Of a stretch of 64,000 nt of DNA, positions 10,985 to 22,200 are shown in pieces (positions within the stretch are counted from its first letter, which is position 1; each line of letters opens with the position of its first letter). A program made the position numbers and the translations under genes. The notes below the pieces were generated by a model. It saw nothing but the letters and a program-made list of their open reading frames with translations. It did no database searches and was not told the origin of the DNA. This DNA is from Adiantum capillus-veneris (Eukaryota > Streptophyta > Polypodiopsida > Polypodiales > Pteridaceae), in contig CM043960.1 in assembly GCA_014529385.2 (NCBI GenBank), positions 72,429,910-72,493,909 of the forward strand, given 5' to 3'.

Positions 10985-12162
10985 TTAATGGTCTAAAAAC
11001 TTGTGTGTAGCGGAAATTAGCCTGAACATAGTGGGCATTTCATTAGAATAGATTCCTAATGAGAATTACAAGAGTGCTTGGGTGGAGAGAGCGACAAAAA
11101 TCATAACACCTAAGTAGATAGCATGAAAAATACTTTCAAAAGAGAGAGAAATTAAGCTATTGACAACAGTTGAGAACTGGATTTACATGGAGCCGGTCCC
11201 CCCTCCAAAAGGCTTTGTATTATGGTTTCTCCCATCAAGAGAGACATTGTACAATACAATTCTTTGTGTTCCTTCAAGACTAGCTAGTGCAATGAAGATG
11301 AAAGCTCCATGCACTAAGCAAAACACTTATCAAACACAACATCAATTATCCCCGGTCTCAGACCCAAGACCTCACACACCTTCGAAGATGGTGAGAGCTA
11401 GCAGGGTATGAGAGTAGATTGAGAGGAAGAAGGAGTAGTCTTACGAGAATGATGTACATCTCCTCACACAATCACTCATATTAGCATAGCTTAGCTTAGT
11501 AATTAGCATGGTAGAGGAGATGAGCATGCATTGAAGCTTGGCTCTTGGTTGGATTTGCATCACAAAGCCAAGAGTTGTTGGTGTAGGCCTCCCTTCTCAC
11601 AAGCTTAGAGTAGGTGGTAAGCTTTCCATTAAAGCTTGAGAAGGAGAGAGAGTCTTCTTTACTTCACACATGAGATTGTGTGAGTGATAATGCCTTGCAA
11701 AAATCAGCCCCCCTCTCTCTCTTGGGCGACCCCTCTTGCTATTTGCTCCTGCTACCCTCTCATTGGACCTCCCTAGGGCTAGCCAATGACAATTAAGCAG
11801 CATAAGTGATAGCCTTCTGACACGTGTCCCCCTTTCCCCCTTTGTGAGAGCTTTAGGTAATTTAATAATTCAACTAAACTCTCATTGGACCCCTTTGCCT
11901 CCTGGCCAATAGGAATCAGGCAAGCCATTGGGCTGCTGAATGCTCATTGGACCCCTTGGGAGACTATCCAATAGTCTTCTAGAGGACTTAATTCTCATTG
12001 GTTCTTTTATTAAGTGCTTTTAAATTAATTAAACTAGATTTACTCTAGCCTAATTCTCATTGGTCCACCTCCATGGCCATCCAATAGGAATTGGGTACAC
12101 CTTGTGGGCATCTGGGCTAGGGAGCTGGCATGTGTCCCTCATTCCCTTTGTGTAAAGGGAGC

Positions 12163-12210
<48 letters not shown>

Positions 12211-12587
12211 CTTTATCTCTCATCCCCTACAAGCTAGGCTTGCCCCCTCCTAATTAGGGATTTGTAAAGACTTTTTTGACACACACAAAGCATCCAATTC
12301 CCCCATGGTTGACCTTTGGACACAACCTTTGAATTTTGGAACCTTAGCATTTTGGAAGTCTTAATGGGCTGAACCTTAGGGTCTTTTTAGCCCATTTTTG
12401 CACATGGCTCTTTTACAGATGGTCCCCCCTTTGAATCCCTATTTTCCCTCCTTTGGATCCCTTCTGTGGCCTGTCTGCTAGCTTAACCAATATTCTAGCT
12501 TTTTCTCCCCTGGCACTTCCCCATATTAAATGATCAGTTTAACATGAGAAAATCATTTAGGAGAATAAGATGTTGATTATTATGACA
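10977..12587 (-). mobile_element. Solo LTR (same family as 60,267-61,855)
   Basis: On the minus strand it begins TGTCATAATAATCAACATC at 12,587 and ends CCATTAAATGTTACA at 10,977, matching the LTR at 60,267-61,855 from end to end (TG...CA). No primer-binding site lies beyond 10,977 and no coding region lies on either side, so only one LTR remains. Flanks TGAGT (10,972-10,976) and TGAGC (12,588-12,592) agree at 4 of 5 bases and fit a target duplication. A GT microsatellite at about 12,166-12,209 is an expanded version of the short CA run at the equivalent place in the other copy. Confidence 0.88.
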
Positions 12588-12639
12588 TGAGCCCTTTGAA
12601 AAACTTGAAAGATGAAAGAAAGATTTCTTGTTGGCCCTG

Positions 12640-13100
12640 TAGAGGTGTTTAAGGAAATTCAATGAATGCAATCATTAGGAGAAGCATGAATGGAATTGTA
12701 ATCCATCCCAAGTGTTTACAAGATCTTTCTTGCATCCTCTCTAGAATCTGGCATCACATTATCAACTGGAAATATGTGCTGCTTGAGCAATTCACATAGA
12801 TAAAAACATTAACATCTCTCATGATTTGGTACATTTTACATGTATAGTTTTTCATTGAAGTTGACACATTGCAAGAGATTACCTGAAAAGTTATGTGATG
12901 CTAGTGTCAATCCATGCAAACTTTGCCTGCATGTTGAGAAGAATGAAGAGTTCCTTCAATCTAGACACTCGTACTCCATCATATAAGGGAGCATCAGCCT
13001 CAGTTGTTGAGTCAATGTGTTCCCTAGCTTCAATTGTGAAGCTATATACACATATTGCACCTTTGCTAGCCTCTTACTGTCTTGAGTTTGTTTGAACTCC
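12640..13100 (-). pseudogene. Fragment of a second CACTA element
   Basis: Closely similar, in the same orientation, to about 6,590-6,950 of the CACTA tnp2 gene (for example CATCACATTATCAACT and GATTACCTGAAAAGTTATG occur in both). It covers the segment between the N-terminal Cys cluster and the second Cys cluster. The likeness fades after about 13,000. It is too short to encode a domain. From 13,101 to 13,600 I see nothing recognisable. Confidence 0.75.
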
Positions 13101-13599
13101 TCGATTCTTCCCTTCCAGTGGTATGATCAAGAATCTATGTGTCTCCTTGAGACTATGCGTGCACCTCAGAGCTTGGCTGGATTGCCATCCACATGAATTA
13201 TTTGTAGTTGATAGTAATAACGACCATTTTTGTCTTATACATTGCTGCACGAAATTGAGCTAGTAACATTCTTAGGTCATCATTTGTAGTTGATAGCAAC
13301 CCAAAAGTCACTTTATTTTGTACATTGTTACTTCCTCCCATGGCACCTACTATTTCCATGGAAGGAAGTAGTACCACCTACACAAAGGAATTTATGATTA
13401 TTCTATGCACACTCATGGCCTCCATTGACTAAAGATCAAGGCTAGAAGGTATATGAAGATGGTCAATACCACCGCTATGACCCTCCACTTGCAAGTTGGC
13501 TAAATAAGGAAGAAGGAGCAAGAAATCTATTGAGGAAATTAAATCCACTCTAGAGAGAGAAATGGGGAAGAAGGAGCAGGGAGCTATTGCAAAAAGTAA

Positions 13600-13697
13600 A
13601 TCCACATGCATTTTACAAAGGGACAACAACGTAGACAATCAAGATGTTCTTCTTGATTTCATTGAACCTCATATTAAACCGTGTATCAACAATCAAA
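13600..13697 (+). pseudogene. Chromovirus chromodomain, left half (split by insertion)
   Basis: Encodes a degraded integrase-to-chromodomain linker with DVLLDFIEPHIK, matching VDFIEPPIQ in the better copy at 41,862-42,990 (minus strand). At the nucleotide level GATTTCATTGAACCTC is shared exactly. The match continues to CAACAATCAAATA and stops at the transposon end at 13,700. It resumes at 36,057 on the far side. The Ty3/gypsy chromovirus identity rests on this alignment and on the right half. Confidence 0.75.
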
Positions 13698-13699
13698 TA

Positions 13700-13729
13700 A
13701 GACCATATTAGGTAAAGTGGGAAAATCCC
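13700..13729 (+). repeat. Left terminal inverted repeat
   Basis: AGACCATATTAGGTA followed by AAGTGGGAAAATCCC. The first 15 bases are identical to the inverted right end, and most of the next 15 agree with one gap. Confidence 0.78.
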
Positions 13730-15480
13730 AATTCCCAGATTGGACAGCTTTCAATATATCAGATACAAGGTGTTGACGTTTTATACTAGACCAAACATTT
13801 GAAAGAAACATTGGCCAAGAAAAATTATGCTTTTGGGTGGTTAGCACCATCAAGAGACTAGTACATTGATTCCATTTTCATTGTTTATACTCTATTGTCC
13901 TACCTACAACTTATCTTAACATGGAGACATTGGTTTGGAGGCCCACAAGTTGTTCAAGCTAAGGTCAACTGGAGTACCTGAATTTTTAGTTCAAGGTCCA
14001 CCACTTGTCCAAGCTAGCACCCATTGAGAAATAAACCCACTTGTGCATGACATCAAAGCAACACACACCTCTAATCTAGAAATTCTTCACTTAAGGTACG
14101 AGCCATTTATAAAATGTGTAGCATATGTCAATTGCAACATAGGAGGGCTAGTTTCAAGGTGCATTTGTCTAGGATAGGCTATGGAGGAATGCAAAGTCCA
14201 CTTCTTATCTAAGATACAATTAGTGAAAGGGTAAGCAAACGTGTTTACGTAAAAATTTCTCTAAGTACTTCTCTATTGTAACATAGAAGGTTTAATTTGA
14301 AGTTCACGAAATTAAGCTAAAAACATATATAATGAAATAAATACTACCCACAAGAAAACATTAAATATGTTATTTTATATCAAATTGGAGAAGTTAACAT
14401 CCAAAAGCATCCAATTATGCGTAGACCCTAATAAAGGTATGCATGCATACATTGACATCTCAATACATGAACTTAGACTCCATAGTTTTCCTCTCATCAT
14501 ATTTTAGTTTCCAAAACTCTTTTACGTGGAGGATGTAAAATGACCATTCTTGATTTTACACGGAGGATGTAAAATGATCATTCTTGATTCAAACATTTTT
14601 CTCCACAAACAAGGTCTCTCACACAATTCAAAGTCCACGATTTCTTTTCTCCCAATGCAAACAACTAGACTTTATATTTTTCCTTTCAAAGACTTGTAGG
14701 TTCTAAAACTCTTTTATATGAAGGGCACAAAAATAAATGTTTTAGGCAAACATGCGTGCCAAGACCAAGATATTTCTTGCACATCCATGAATTCTCCATT
14801 CCATACTTGTAAGGTTTATTTTGATATCAAACATAAGTTTCTCCTAGTTACAAATGGATGCAACCTTGAGATGGAATGATATAGAATTGCTAAAGAACAA
14901 AAATAATTTTTTTAAATATATCATGATGAAACACAACCATAATCTAGTAAAATGAGTCCCCAAAAACAAGGTGCAATCTAGAACTACATTGAAATCTCCT
15001 TAGACTTAAATACACTCTAGTAATATAGTAAAGTCCCCTTAGACTAGACTACAGTTATTGACACATTTTTGTTCTAAAGCAGGATGCATTGTCATTACAT
15101 TGGATTCTCCTTGTAATTGGATACACTCTAGTAATACATGGAAGTCCTCTTAGAGTAGAGTGCACTGCATTACAAGTCCCTTAGAACAGAGCACGATCCA
15201 TCACATAGGATTCTCCTTATAATAGCATACACTGAAGTAATACATGGAAGTCCCCTTAGAGAAGGGTGCACTCCGTGTACGAATAATGTTCGTTATAATA
15301 GGATACCCTGTAGAACACATGCAAGTCCCCTTAGAGTAGAGTGCACTCCATGCAAGTGTTCATCAAATTGACACATCTTTGTTTAAAAATAACCTTTGAA
15401 TTATATAGTAATACAAATACACATCATACTAAAAGGACATCATCTGGCCATAAAAAGGATCATTGTCAACCTTCTTTAAT
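13730..15480. other. Left arm of the large transposon, non-coding, with degenerate tandem repeats
   Basis: No convincing gene. Isolated satellite-like motifs appear at about 13,931-14,030 (GGTCCACCACTTGTCCAAGC). From about 14,960 to 15,360 there is a degenerate tandem array with a unit near 100 bp, recognisable by repeats of GGATTCTCCTT, AATACATGGAAGTCC and TTAGAGTAGAGTGCACT. Confidence 0.6.
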
Positions 15481-15481
15481 G

Positions 15482-16020
15482 TTATTGCCTTGACACGTAC
15501 ACATGGAGGACATGATTTGTCTCAAGATCACTATACTGACTTACAATTGTGTTACGGGTATAATCTCTCTTGTCTCTTGCATACAACCATCCAAGTAACC
15601 ATGGAATAATCGTTTCTTGCAAGAATCTTTGAAGTTGCTTCGGTGTTTGTCTCCACATCTTTGGAAATATAAGATATGTTCCTGGCATATTCCACATCAT
15701 CCTATATGGACTATCATCAAATATCAAGGTATTATTTGCATCCAAGTCCTCAAACATCTTCCAATTATCGCTCAAGTTTTTATGATAAACCCTTCTAAAT
15801 CCTAACAAGATGTGCACAGCCATAACCTCTTGATTTAATGTCTAAAGATAAGCCTTTATCCAAAGGTGTTAATTTTGGATGAAATATATAGCTACATTTT
15901 GGGCACTTGTACAATGAGAGGTATTTTTGTAATCTAGCACATTTCCCTTTTCTAAAATCTACAAATCTATGCCTAGTTAATTTCTCTCTTCTTGTATATT
16001 CAATTTTTTTCTCAATAGAG
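15482..16020 (-). pseudogene. FCP1/NIF-type phosphatase-like fragment
   Basis: The clearest part is 15,823-15,482, with NTLIFDDSPYRMMWN, GTYLIFPKMW, FLQETIIPWLLGWL and ARDKRDYTRN. In the NIF/FCP1 family of HAD-fold phosphatases, an (N)TLLIDDSPYK motif followed by NP and a Phe-Pro pair lies in the C-terminal half of the catalytic domain, and this order is matched. A second frame just upstream (to about 16,020) has RREKLTRHRFVDFRKGK and a CPKC pair. The two frames overlap at 15,795-15,823, so a shift separates them. The catalytic DxDxT motif was not found, so the N-terminal half is missing or unrecognisable. It lies inside the large transposon, downstream of the ParB-like gene. Identity is moderate, activity unlikely. 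Confidence 0.5.
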
Positions 16021-16493
16021 ACCTTAATAGAAGCAAGGTCTACCACTTGTCCAAGCCGGTGCAAGGAAATGACTATTGTTTTAAGTCTACCACAATTAGA
16101 CACCATAGAAGGTTCATCACCACACTTGTTTGAATTAGCCTCCATGGAAGGTCCACCACTTGTCCAAGCTATATGGGGTTGTTTGAAGGTCTAACACACT
16201 TCTTGAGATTGGGATCTATGTATGGTTCACGTACCCATGTTAGCCTTGAAAGTATAAACTAAAGGGGATAGTACAAGGTCTAAAACTCATCAATTCAAGA
16301 TTTTAAGTCTAGGCTAGTGTTTTTTTTTAAAATCTAAGGGTTCATCACTCAAAAATTATAAGATTATTCTCTATATTTAAACCTTTAATTCTTGAAGATA
16401 AAAAAGATGGGACTCAAAAAATACTACATAAAACAAAACCTAACATTAAGAGTATCAAATCAACAAGAATAGATGTTAACATATACAAGAAGT

Positions 16494-19249
16494 TCAAAAC
16501 ATACGTCCTTCCATTTCCAAGTAGGCCTCCATTGACAAAGGAGGTTGGTATTCCTTCTCCTTCTTCTTCTTGCAGAGAAACTCTTCTTTGATGGGCACAT
16601 TGTCAGCTAATTGCAAAGTAGGTTGTTGATCTTGAAGTCCATCCCATATCAGCATGAGACTTAGCGAATTTGAGAAGCCTAGGTGCTAAGGTTCCTTGCT
16701 CTTGCACGCTCTCAACTATGCAGATGACATCTTTTTTTTGTTGTAATCCTTCTTGTGCAACCAGAGAGCCATCACTAAAGAGATCTACAAGCTTGCGATC
16801 TTCAAAACAGTATGTATGAATGTAGTGCTTGACGAAAACTCTTTTTTCGGCTTCCAAATATTGCAAATCTGACATGCCTTCATTTTCTACTTGAAGCAAA
16901 GAACAATCAATTGGCATGGGATGTTGTCCTGATCTCCTTCTCAGGTCTTCAAATGCATTACCTTGTCCCATGAAGGCAATAACCACAAGGAATTGAATTG
17001 CTCCTTTGCAAGGTGCTAATGGAAAGTGATGCAAGGCACCACAACAATGGTAGCTCACATTATCTCCCATACTTTGGAATGCACATTGCAATTTTGTGAG
17101 TTTAGAGAAATCTATAAATGCAAGAAACACAAATCCATGATCAATTGAGCCTGCAAAAATAGCCAACACCCCATCCAAAGCATTTCTTAATATCTCCTCA
17201 CTCCACTGCAAGTTGTCCCCATAGTGTTTTTTCAAGTCTAAAATGCATAATCCAATAGGAATTTGGTTGTTGAAGTGGCGCTTCAAGTAGAGATTTCCTT
17301 CCATCTGTAGGTTCACCACATAGCTAGACCATGGCAAATCAAGAGACTCAATTTTGTCCTTGTGAAGGTGAATTTCCCATTGAATGTATTTATAGCTTCA
17401 TCCGAAAAGTCCATTTTCTTTGTTTCATGCTTCAAGGTTTTTTTGAGCCATTGCTCACATAGCATTAGAATGGTTTTATAAAATACATCATTGATTTTAT
17501 ACATGCTAACTATTTCCTCCCAATCTTTACACGATGATGACTCATTCAAAGCATTGAAGCCTTCAAGAAGTGCGTCTTCAATGAGTTTGTCTTGTTTGAG
17601 TTGCTTGATTCGATCATACATATCACCATCTTTTGCACTTTTTGACAATAAAATTTTCTCATCTTTAATTTCTTCTTGAATGATCTTTACCTCTGATTCC
17701 TCAAGACCGCAAAGAAATCTGCATACCATTGTTGGGGGTTTCTTGTTCTCCTCCTCAATCCTTTTAATAATTTCTAGCCAACAATCATAAAATCAATCTG
17801 AATATGTAACCATGTGTGCCTGTTTAGCAATCCAACTTGCTCTTGCACTCATTCTTGCCAATCAAAGAAAAGTCTAGAAAGAAATATAACACCAATGAGA
17901 AGATTGAACTCAAGTGTTCAATTAAAGACAATACGAAAGAAGAAGAAAGACACTTACATCCCATTGAACGAGATGTATGTCCCTCTGCAACTCCAGTTGC
18001 TGCCCTTGATGGTCTTCCTGAATAGATCCATTGACTTCGCAAATGCCGCAATATTTGACTGTAAGGTTGCTTGACATACAATGCTTTAGCCTCATCATTT
18101 GCAATGGCAGATATAGTAGTTGCAACCATTGGAGGAGCATTTACAACAATACGAGCCTTTCAAAATTTGAATGTAAGGTTTCTTGACATACAATGCTTTA
18201 GCCTCATCATTTGCAATGGTAGATATAGTAGTTGAAACCATTGGAGGAGCATTTACAACAATACGACCCTTCCAAAATTTATACACGTCAATCAATCTTT
18301 GAAATATCTCATTGTTTTTTTGTTCATTTGTGAAGCAAAACTTTTGTGGCATAAATTGAATGTTGGCCATCAAGAATCCAATAATGATAATCTTGTAGTT
18401 TTCCCTCTTGTACCTCTTCTGCTGCCAAAGGTGTACCCTTCTTTGCCTTTGCATTTTGAACAGGCATTAAATATGCACACCTGCAAGCTTAGTTGTACTT
18501 TGGGAAAATCCAAATAGCATGCTTTCAACATGTTTTCCATCAATGGTACGTACATTATAGTGATCAGTAGCCAGCCAACAATTTTGAATAGGGATATCAA
18601 ACTCCTTATATTGAAAAGGGAAATAGCTTATATATTTATTCATTCCACCTGTATCTTTTTCTTGTCCTTTCATGGCCTCTGCCTCTAGAGCTTCTGGATC
18701 CACGATTCTCATCTTGGACGTTGAACCTTGTGTTGAGGATGTTAGAGATGCATTGTCTACATCCAAAATAGGACTAGTCTCCTTAGGTGCTACTTTTTGC
18801 ACTTTGACTTTCTTGTTTATAGGTGGTCGTGAAGCTTTCACCTTCTTTCCTTGTAGTGTGGCTATGATGGAGCTTTGAAGTTGACCTGCTGTGACACCTT
18901 GAGTTGACTCTTCAATCTTCCATCCTCGAGAAAACATTGTCTCATCTTTATTTTGAGACATGCGTGAAACTGCATATGCTTCTGGAGATAATTGGCATTC
19001 TTGATTCATTGGGACTACAATATCAATGCATTCCACCTGTGGATGACCATCAACTGTAGAGATAGAGGATTCCACTACTTGGCCACCATCTTTAAATAGA
19101 CTGTCATTCTCTTTCTTTGCAATAAATAGATGCACCTTATGAAATTGTGCACCCTTCACACCATGTATATCCAGATACCAATTCCTTTGATCATTGCAAG
19201 TATAGTCAATTGAGATAGCCACCCTTGTAACATTTATTTTTGGTGCCAT
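16494..19249 (-). pseudogene. ParB-like domain plus methyltransferase-like gene, with intron, broken
   Basis: Start at MAPKINVTRVAIS (19,249). A low-complexity N-terminus of about 200 residues precedes a ParB/sulfiredoxin-fold signature: FDIPIQNCW, then YNVRTIDGKHVESM (about 18,600-18,530) and, after a frame change near 18,467, YHYWILDGQHSIYATK (about 18,390-18,340). Then come WKGRIVVNAPP and NDEAKALYV. A 138-bp intron (17,820-17,957) has donor GTAAGT and acceptor AG and joins phase-0 codons. The helical segment CWLEIIKRIEEENKK follows, then after another shift DKIESLDLPWSSYVVNL near 17,340. This resembles motif IV (D/N-PP-Y/W) of adenine or cytosine-N4 methyltransferases, and is followed by alternating hydrophobic strands to 16,603. 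A Lys-rich tail ends at 16,494. ParB-methyltransferase fusions are known from prokaryotes and phages. The ParB call is fairly good; the methyltransferase call is tentative. Confidence 0.55.
18061..18284. repeat. 112-bp tandem duplication inside the ParB-like gene
   Basis: Two near-identical copies start at 18,061 and 18,173 (GTAAGGTTGCTTGACATAC and GTAAGGTTTCTTGACATAC). The period of 112 is not divisible by three, so it shifts the frame and duplicates the segment encoding ANDEAKALYV. Confidence 0.92.
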
Positions 19250-19299
19250 ATCTTCCTGAAAAAGAAACAAATTCAGTTGTTACTAAATAATATAGTCCA

Positions 19300-22200
19300 C
19301 GACTTGTCCAACCTACTTCCAAGGTGGTTTGTAGGTCCACCACTTGTCCAAGCTAGCTCTACTGAAACAAGCTATCTCTATTGTTTCAAGGTGAATGTGT
19401 GAGTGGAGTGTAGCTAATATGTCTATTAGCATGAATGGTTTGGGGCAAAGGTCCACCACTTGTCCAACCTACTATCCATTGTGTTATGGAGGCTTTAGCC
19501 CAAGGTGGCTTGAAGGTCTAACAACCGTCTAATCTAGCTCTATTGAAACAAGATATCTCTATTGTTTCAAGGTCAACATGTCAATTGAGTGTAGCTACTA
19601 TGTTTACTACCATGGATGGTTTGGGGCATAGGTCCACCCCTTGTCCAACCTACTATCCATTGTGTTATGGAGGTTTTAGCCCAAGGTGGTTTGAAGGTCC
19701 ACCACCTGTCCAAGATAGTTCTATTGAAACAAGATATCTATGTTGTTTCAAGGTCAATGTGTGAATGGAGTGTAGCTACTATGTCTATTAGCATGGATGG
19801 TTTGGGGAAGAGGTCCACCACTTGTCCAACCTACTATCCATTGTGTTATGGAGGTTTTTCTCCTAGGTGGTTTGAAGGTCCACCACATGTCCAAGCTAGA
19901 TCTATTGAAAGAAGCTATCTCTATTGTTTCAAGGTCAATGTGTGAAAGGAGTGTAGCTACTATGTTTACTACCATGGATGGCTTGGTACAGAGTTCCAAT
20001 CCTTGTCCAACCTACTAATCATTGTGCTATGGAGGTTTTGGCCCAAGGTGGTTTAAAGGTCCACCATTTGTCCAAGCTAGCTCTATTGAATTGTCCTATA
20101 TCTATTGTTTGAAGGTCATATTGTGAATGGAGTGTAGCTACTAGATTTAGTACCATGGATGGTTTGGGGCAGAGGTCCAAAACTTGTCCAACCTACTATC
20201 CATTGTGTTCTAGAGGTTTTAGCCGAGGTTGGTTTGAAGGTCCACCACCTGTCCAAGCTAGATAAATTGCACAAAGCTATCTCTATTGTTTCAAATTCAA
20301 TGTGTGAATGGAGTGTAGCTACTTTGTTTACTACCATGGATGGTTTGGAGCAAAGCTCCACCACTCGTCCAACATACTATCCATTGTGTTATGGAGGTTT
20401 TAGCCCAAGATTGTTTGAAGGTCCACCACCTGTTCAAACTATCTCCATTAAAAGAAGCTATCTCTATTGTTTGAAGTTCAATGTGTGAATGGAGTGTAGC
20501 TACTTGGTTTACTACCATGGATGGTTTGGGGGTAGAGGTCCACCACTTGTCCAACCTACTATGCATTGTGTTATGGAGGTTTTAGCCCAAGGTTGTTTCC
20601 ACCACTTGTCAAAGCTAGCTCTATTGAAAGAAGCTATCTCTATTCTTTGAAGGTCAGTGTGTGAATGGAGTGTAGCTACTATGTCTACTACCATGGATGG
20701 TTTGGGGTAGAGGTACACCACTTATCTAACATACTATCCATTTTGTTATGGAGGTTTTAGCCCAGGGTGGTTTGAAGGTGAACCACATGTTTAAGCTATC
20801 TCTAATGTTTCAAGGTCAATGTGTGAATGGAGTGTAGCTACTATCTCTATTACCATGGATGGTTTGGGGCATAGGTCCACAACTTGTCCAACTTACTATC
20901 CCTTGTGTTATGGTGGGTTTAGCCCAAGGTGGTTAGAAGGTCCACCACCTGTACAATCTAGCTCTATTCACAATAGTTGTTTCTCTATTTTTTGAAGGTC
21001 AATGTGTGAATGCAGTGTAGCTATTAAGTTTACTACCATGGATGGTCTGGGACAGACGTCCACCACTTGTCCAACCTACTATCCGTTGTGTTATAAAGTT
21101 TTTAGCCCAAGGTGGTTTGAAGGTGCACCACATGTCTAAGCTAGCTCTATTGAAAGAAGCTATCTCTATTATTTTAAGGTCAATGTATGAATGGAGTGTA
21201 GCTACTATGTTTACTACCATGGATGGTTTGGGGTAGAGGTCCACCGCTTGTACAACCTAATATCTATTGTGTTATGAAGGTTTTAGCCCTATGTGGTTTG
21301 AAGGTCAATCTGTGAATGGAGTGTAGCTACTATGTTTACTACCATGGATGGTTTGGGGCAGAGGCCCACCACTTGTCCAACCTACTAACCATTGTGTAAT
21401 GAAGGTTTTAGTCCAAGGTGGTTTGAAGGTGCACCATGTGTCCAAGCTAGCTCTATTGAATAGTACTATCTCTAGTCTGATATCGTGGATGGTTTCGGGT
21501 AGAGGTCCAACACTTTTCCAACCTACTATCCATTGTGTTATTGAGGTTTTAGCCCAAGGTGGTTTGAAGGTCCACCACTTGTCCAAGCTAGATCTATTGA
21601 AAGAAGCCATCTCTATTGTTTGAAGGTCAATGTGTGAATGGATTATAGCTACTATGTTCACTACCATTGATGGTTTAGGACAGACGTCCAGCACTTGTCC
21701 AACCTACTAACCATTGTGTTATGGAGGTTTTGGCCCAATGTTGTTGTAAGATCCACCACCTATCCAAGCTAGCTCTATTGAAAGAATCTATCACTATTGT
21801 TTAAATGTTAATGTGTGAATGGAGTCTAGCTACTATGTTTACTACCATGGAGAGTTTGGGACAGAGGTCCATCACTTGTCCAACCTACTAACCATTGTGT
21901 TATGGAAGTTTTAGCCCAAGGTGGTTTGAAGGTCCACCACCTATCCAAGCTAGCACTATTGAATAGTCCTATCTCTACTCTGATAGTGTATATGGTTTGG
22001 GATAGAGGTCTAACACTTGTCCAACCTACTATCCATTGTGTTATTGAGGTTTTAGCCCAAGGTGGTTTGAAGGTTCACCACTTGTCCAAGCTAGATCTAT
22101 TCAAAGAAGCTATCTTTATTGTTTGAAGGTCAAAGTGTGAATGGAGTATAACTACTATGTTTACTACCATGGATGATTTGTGTAGAGGACCATTACTTGT

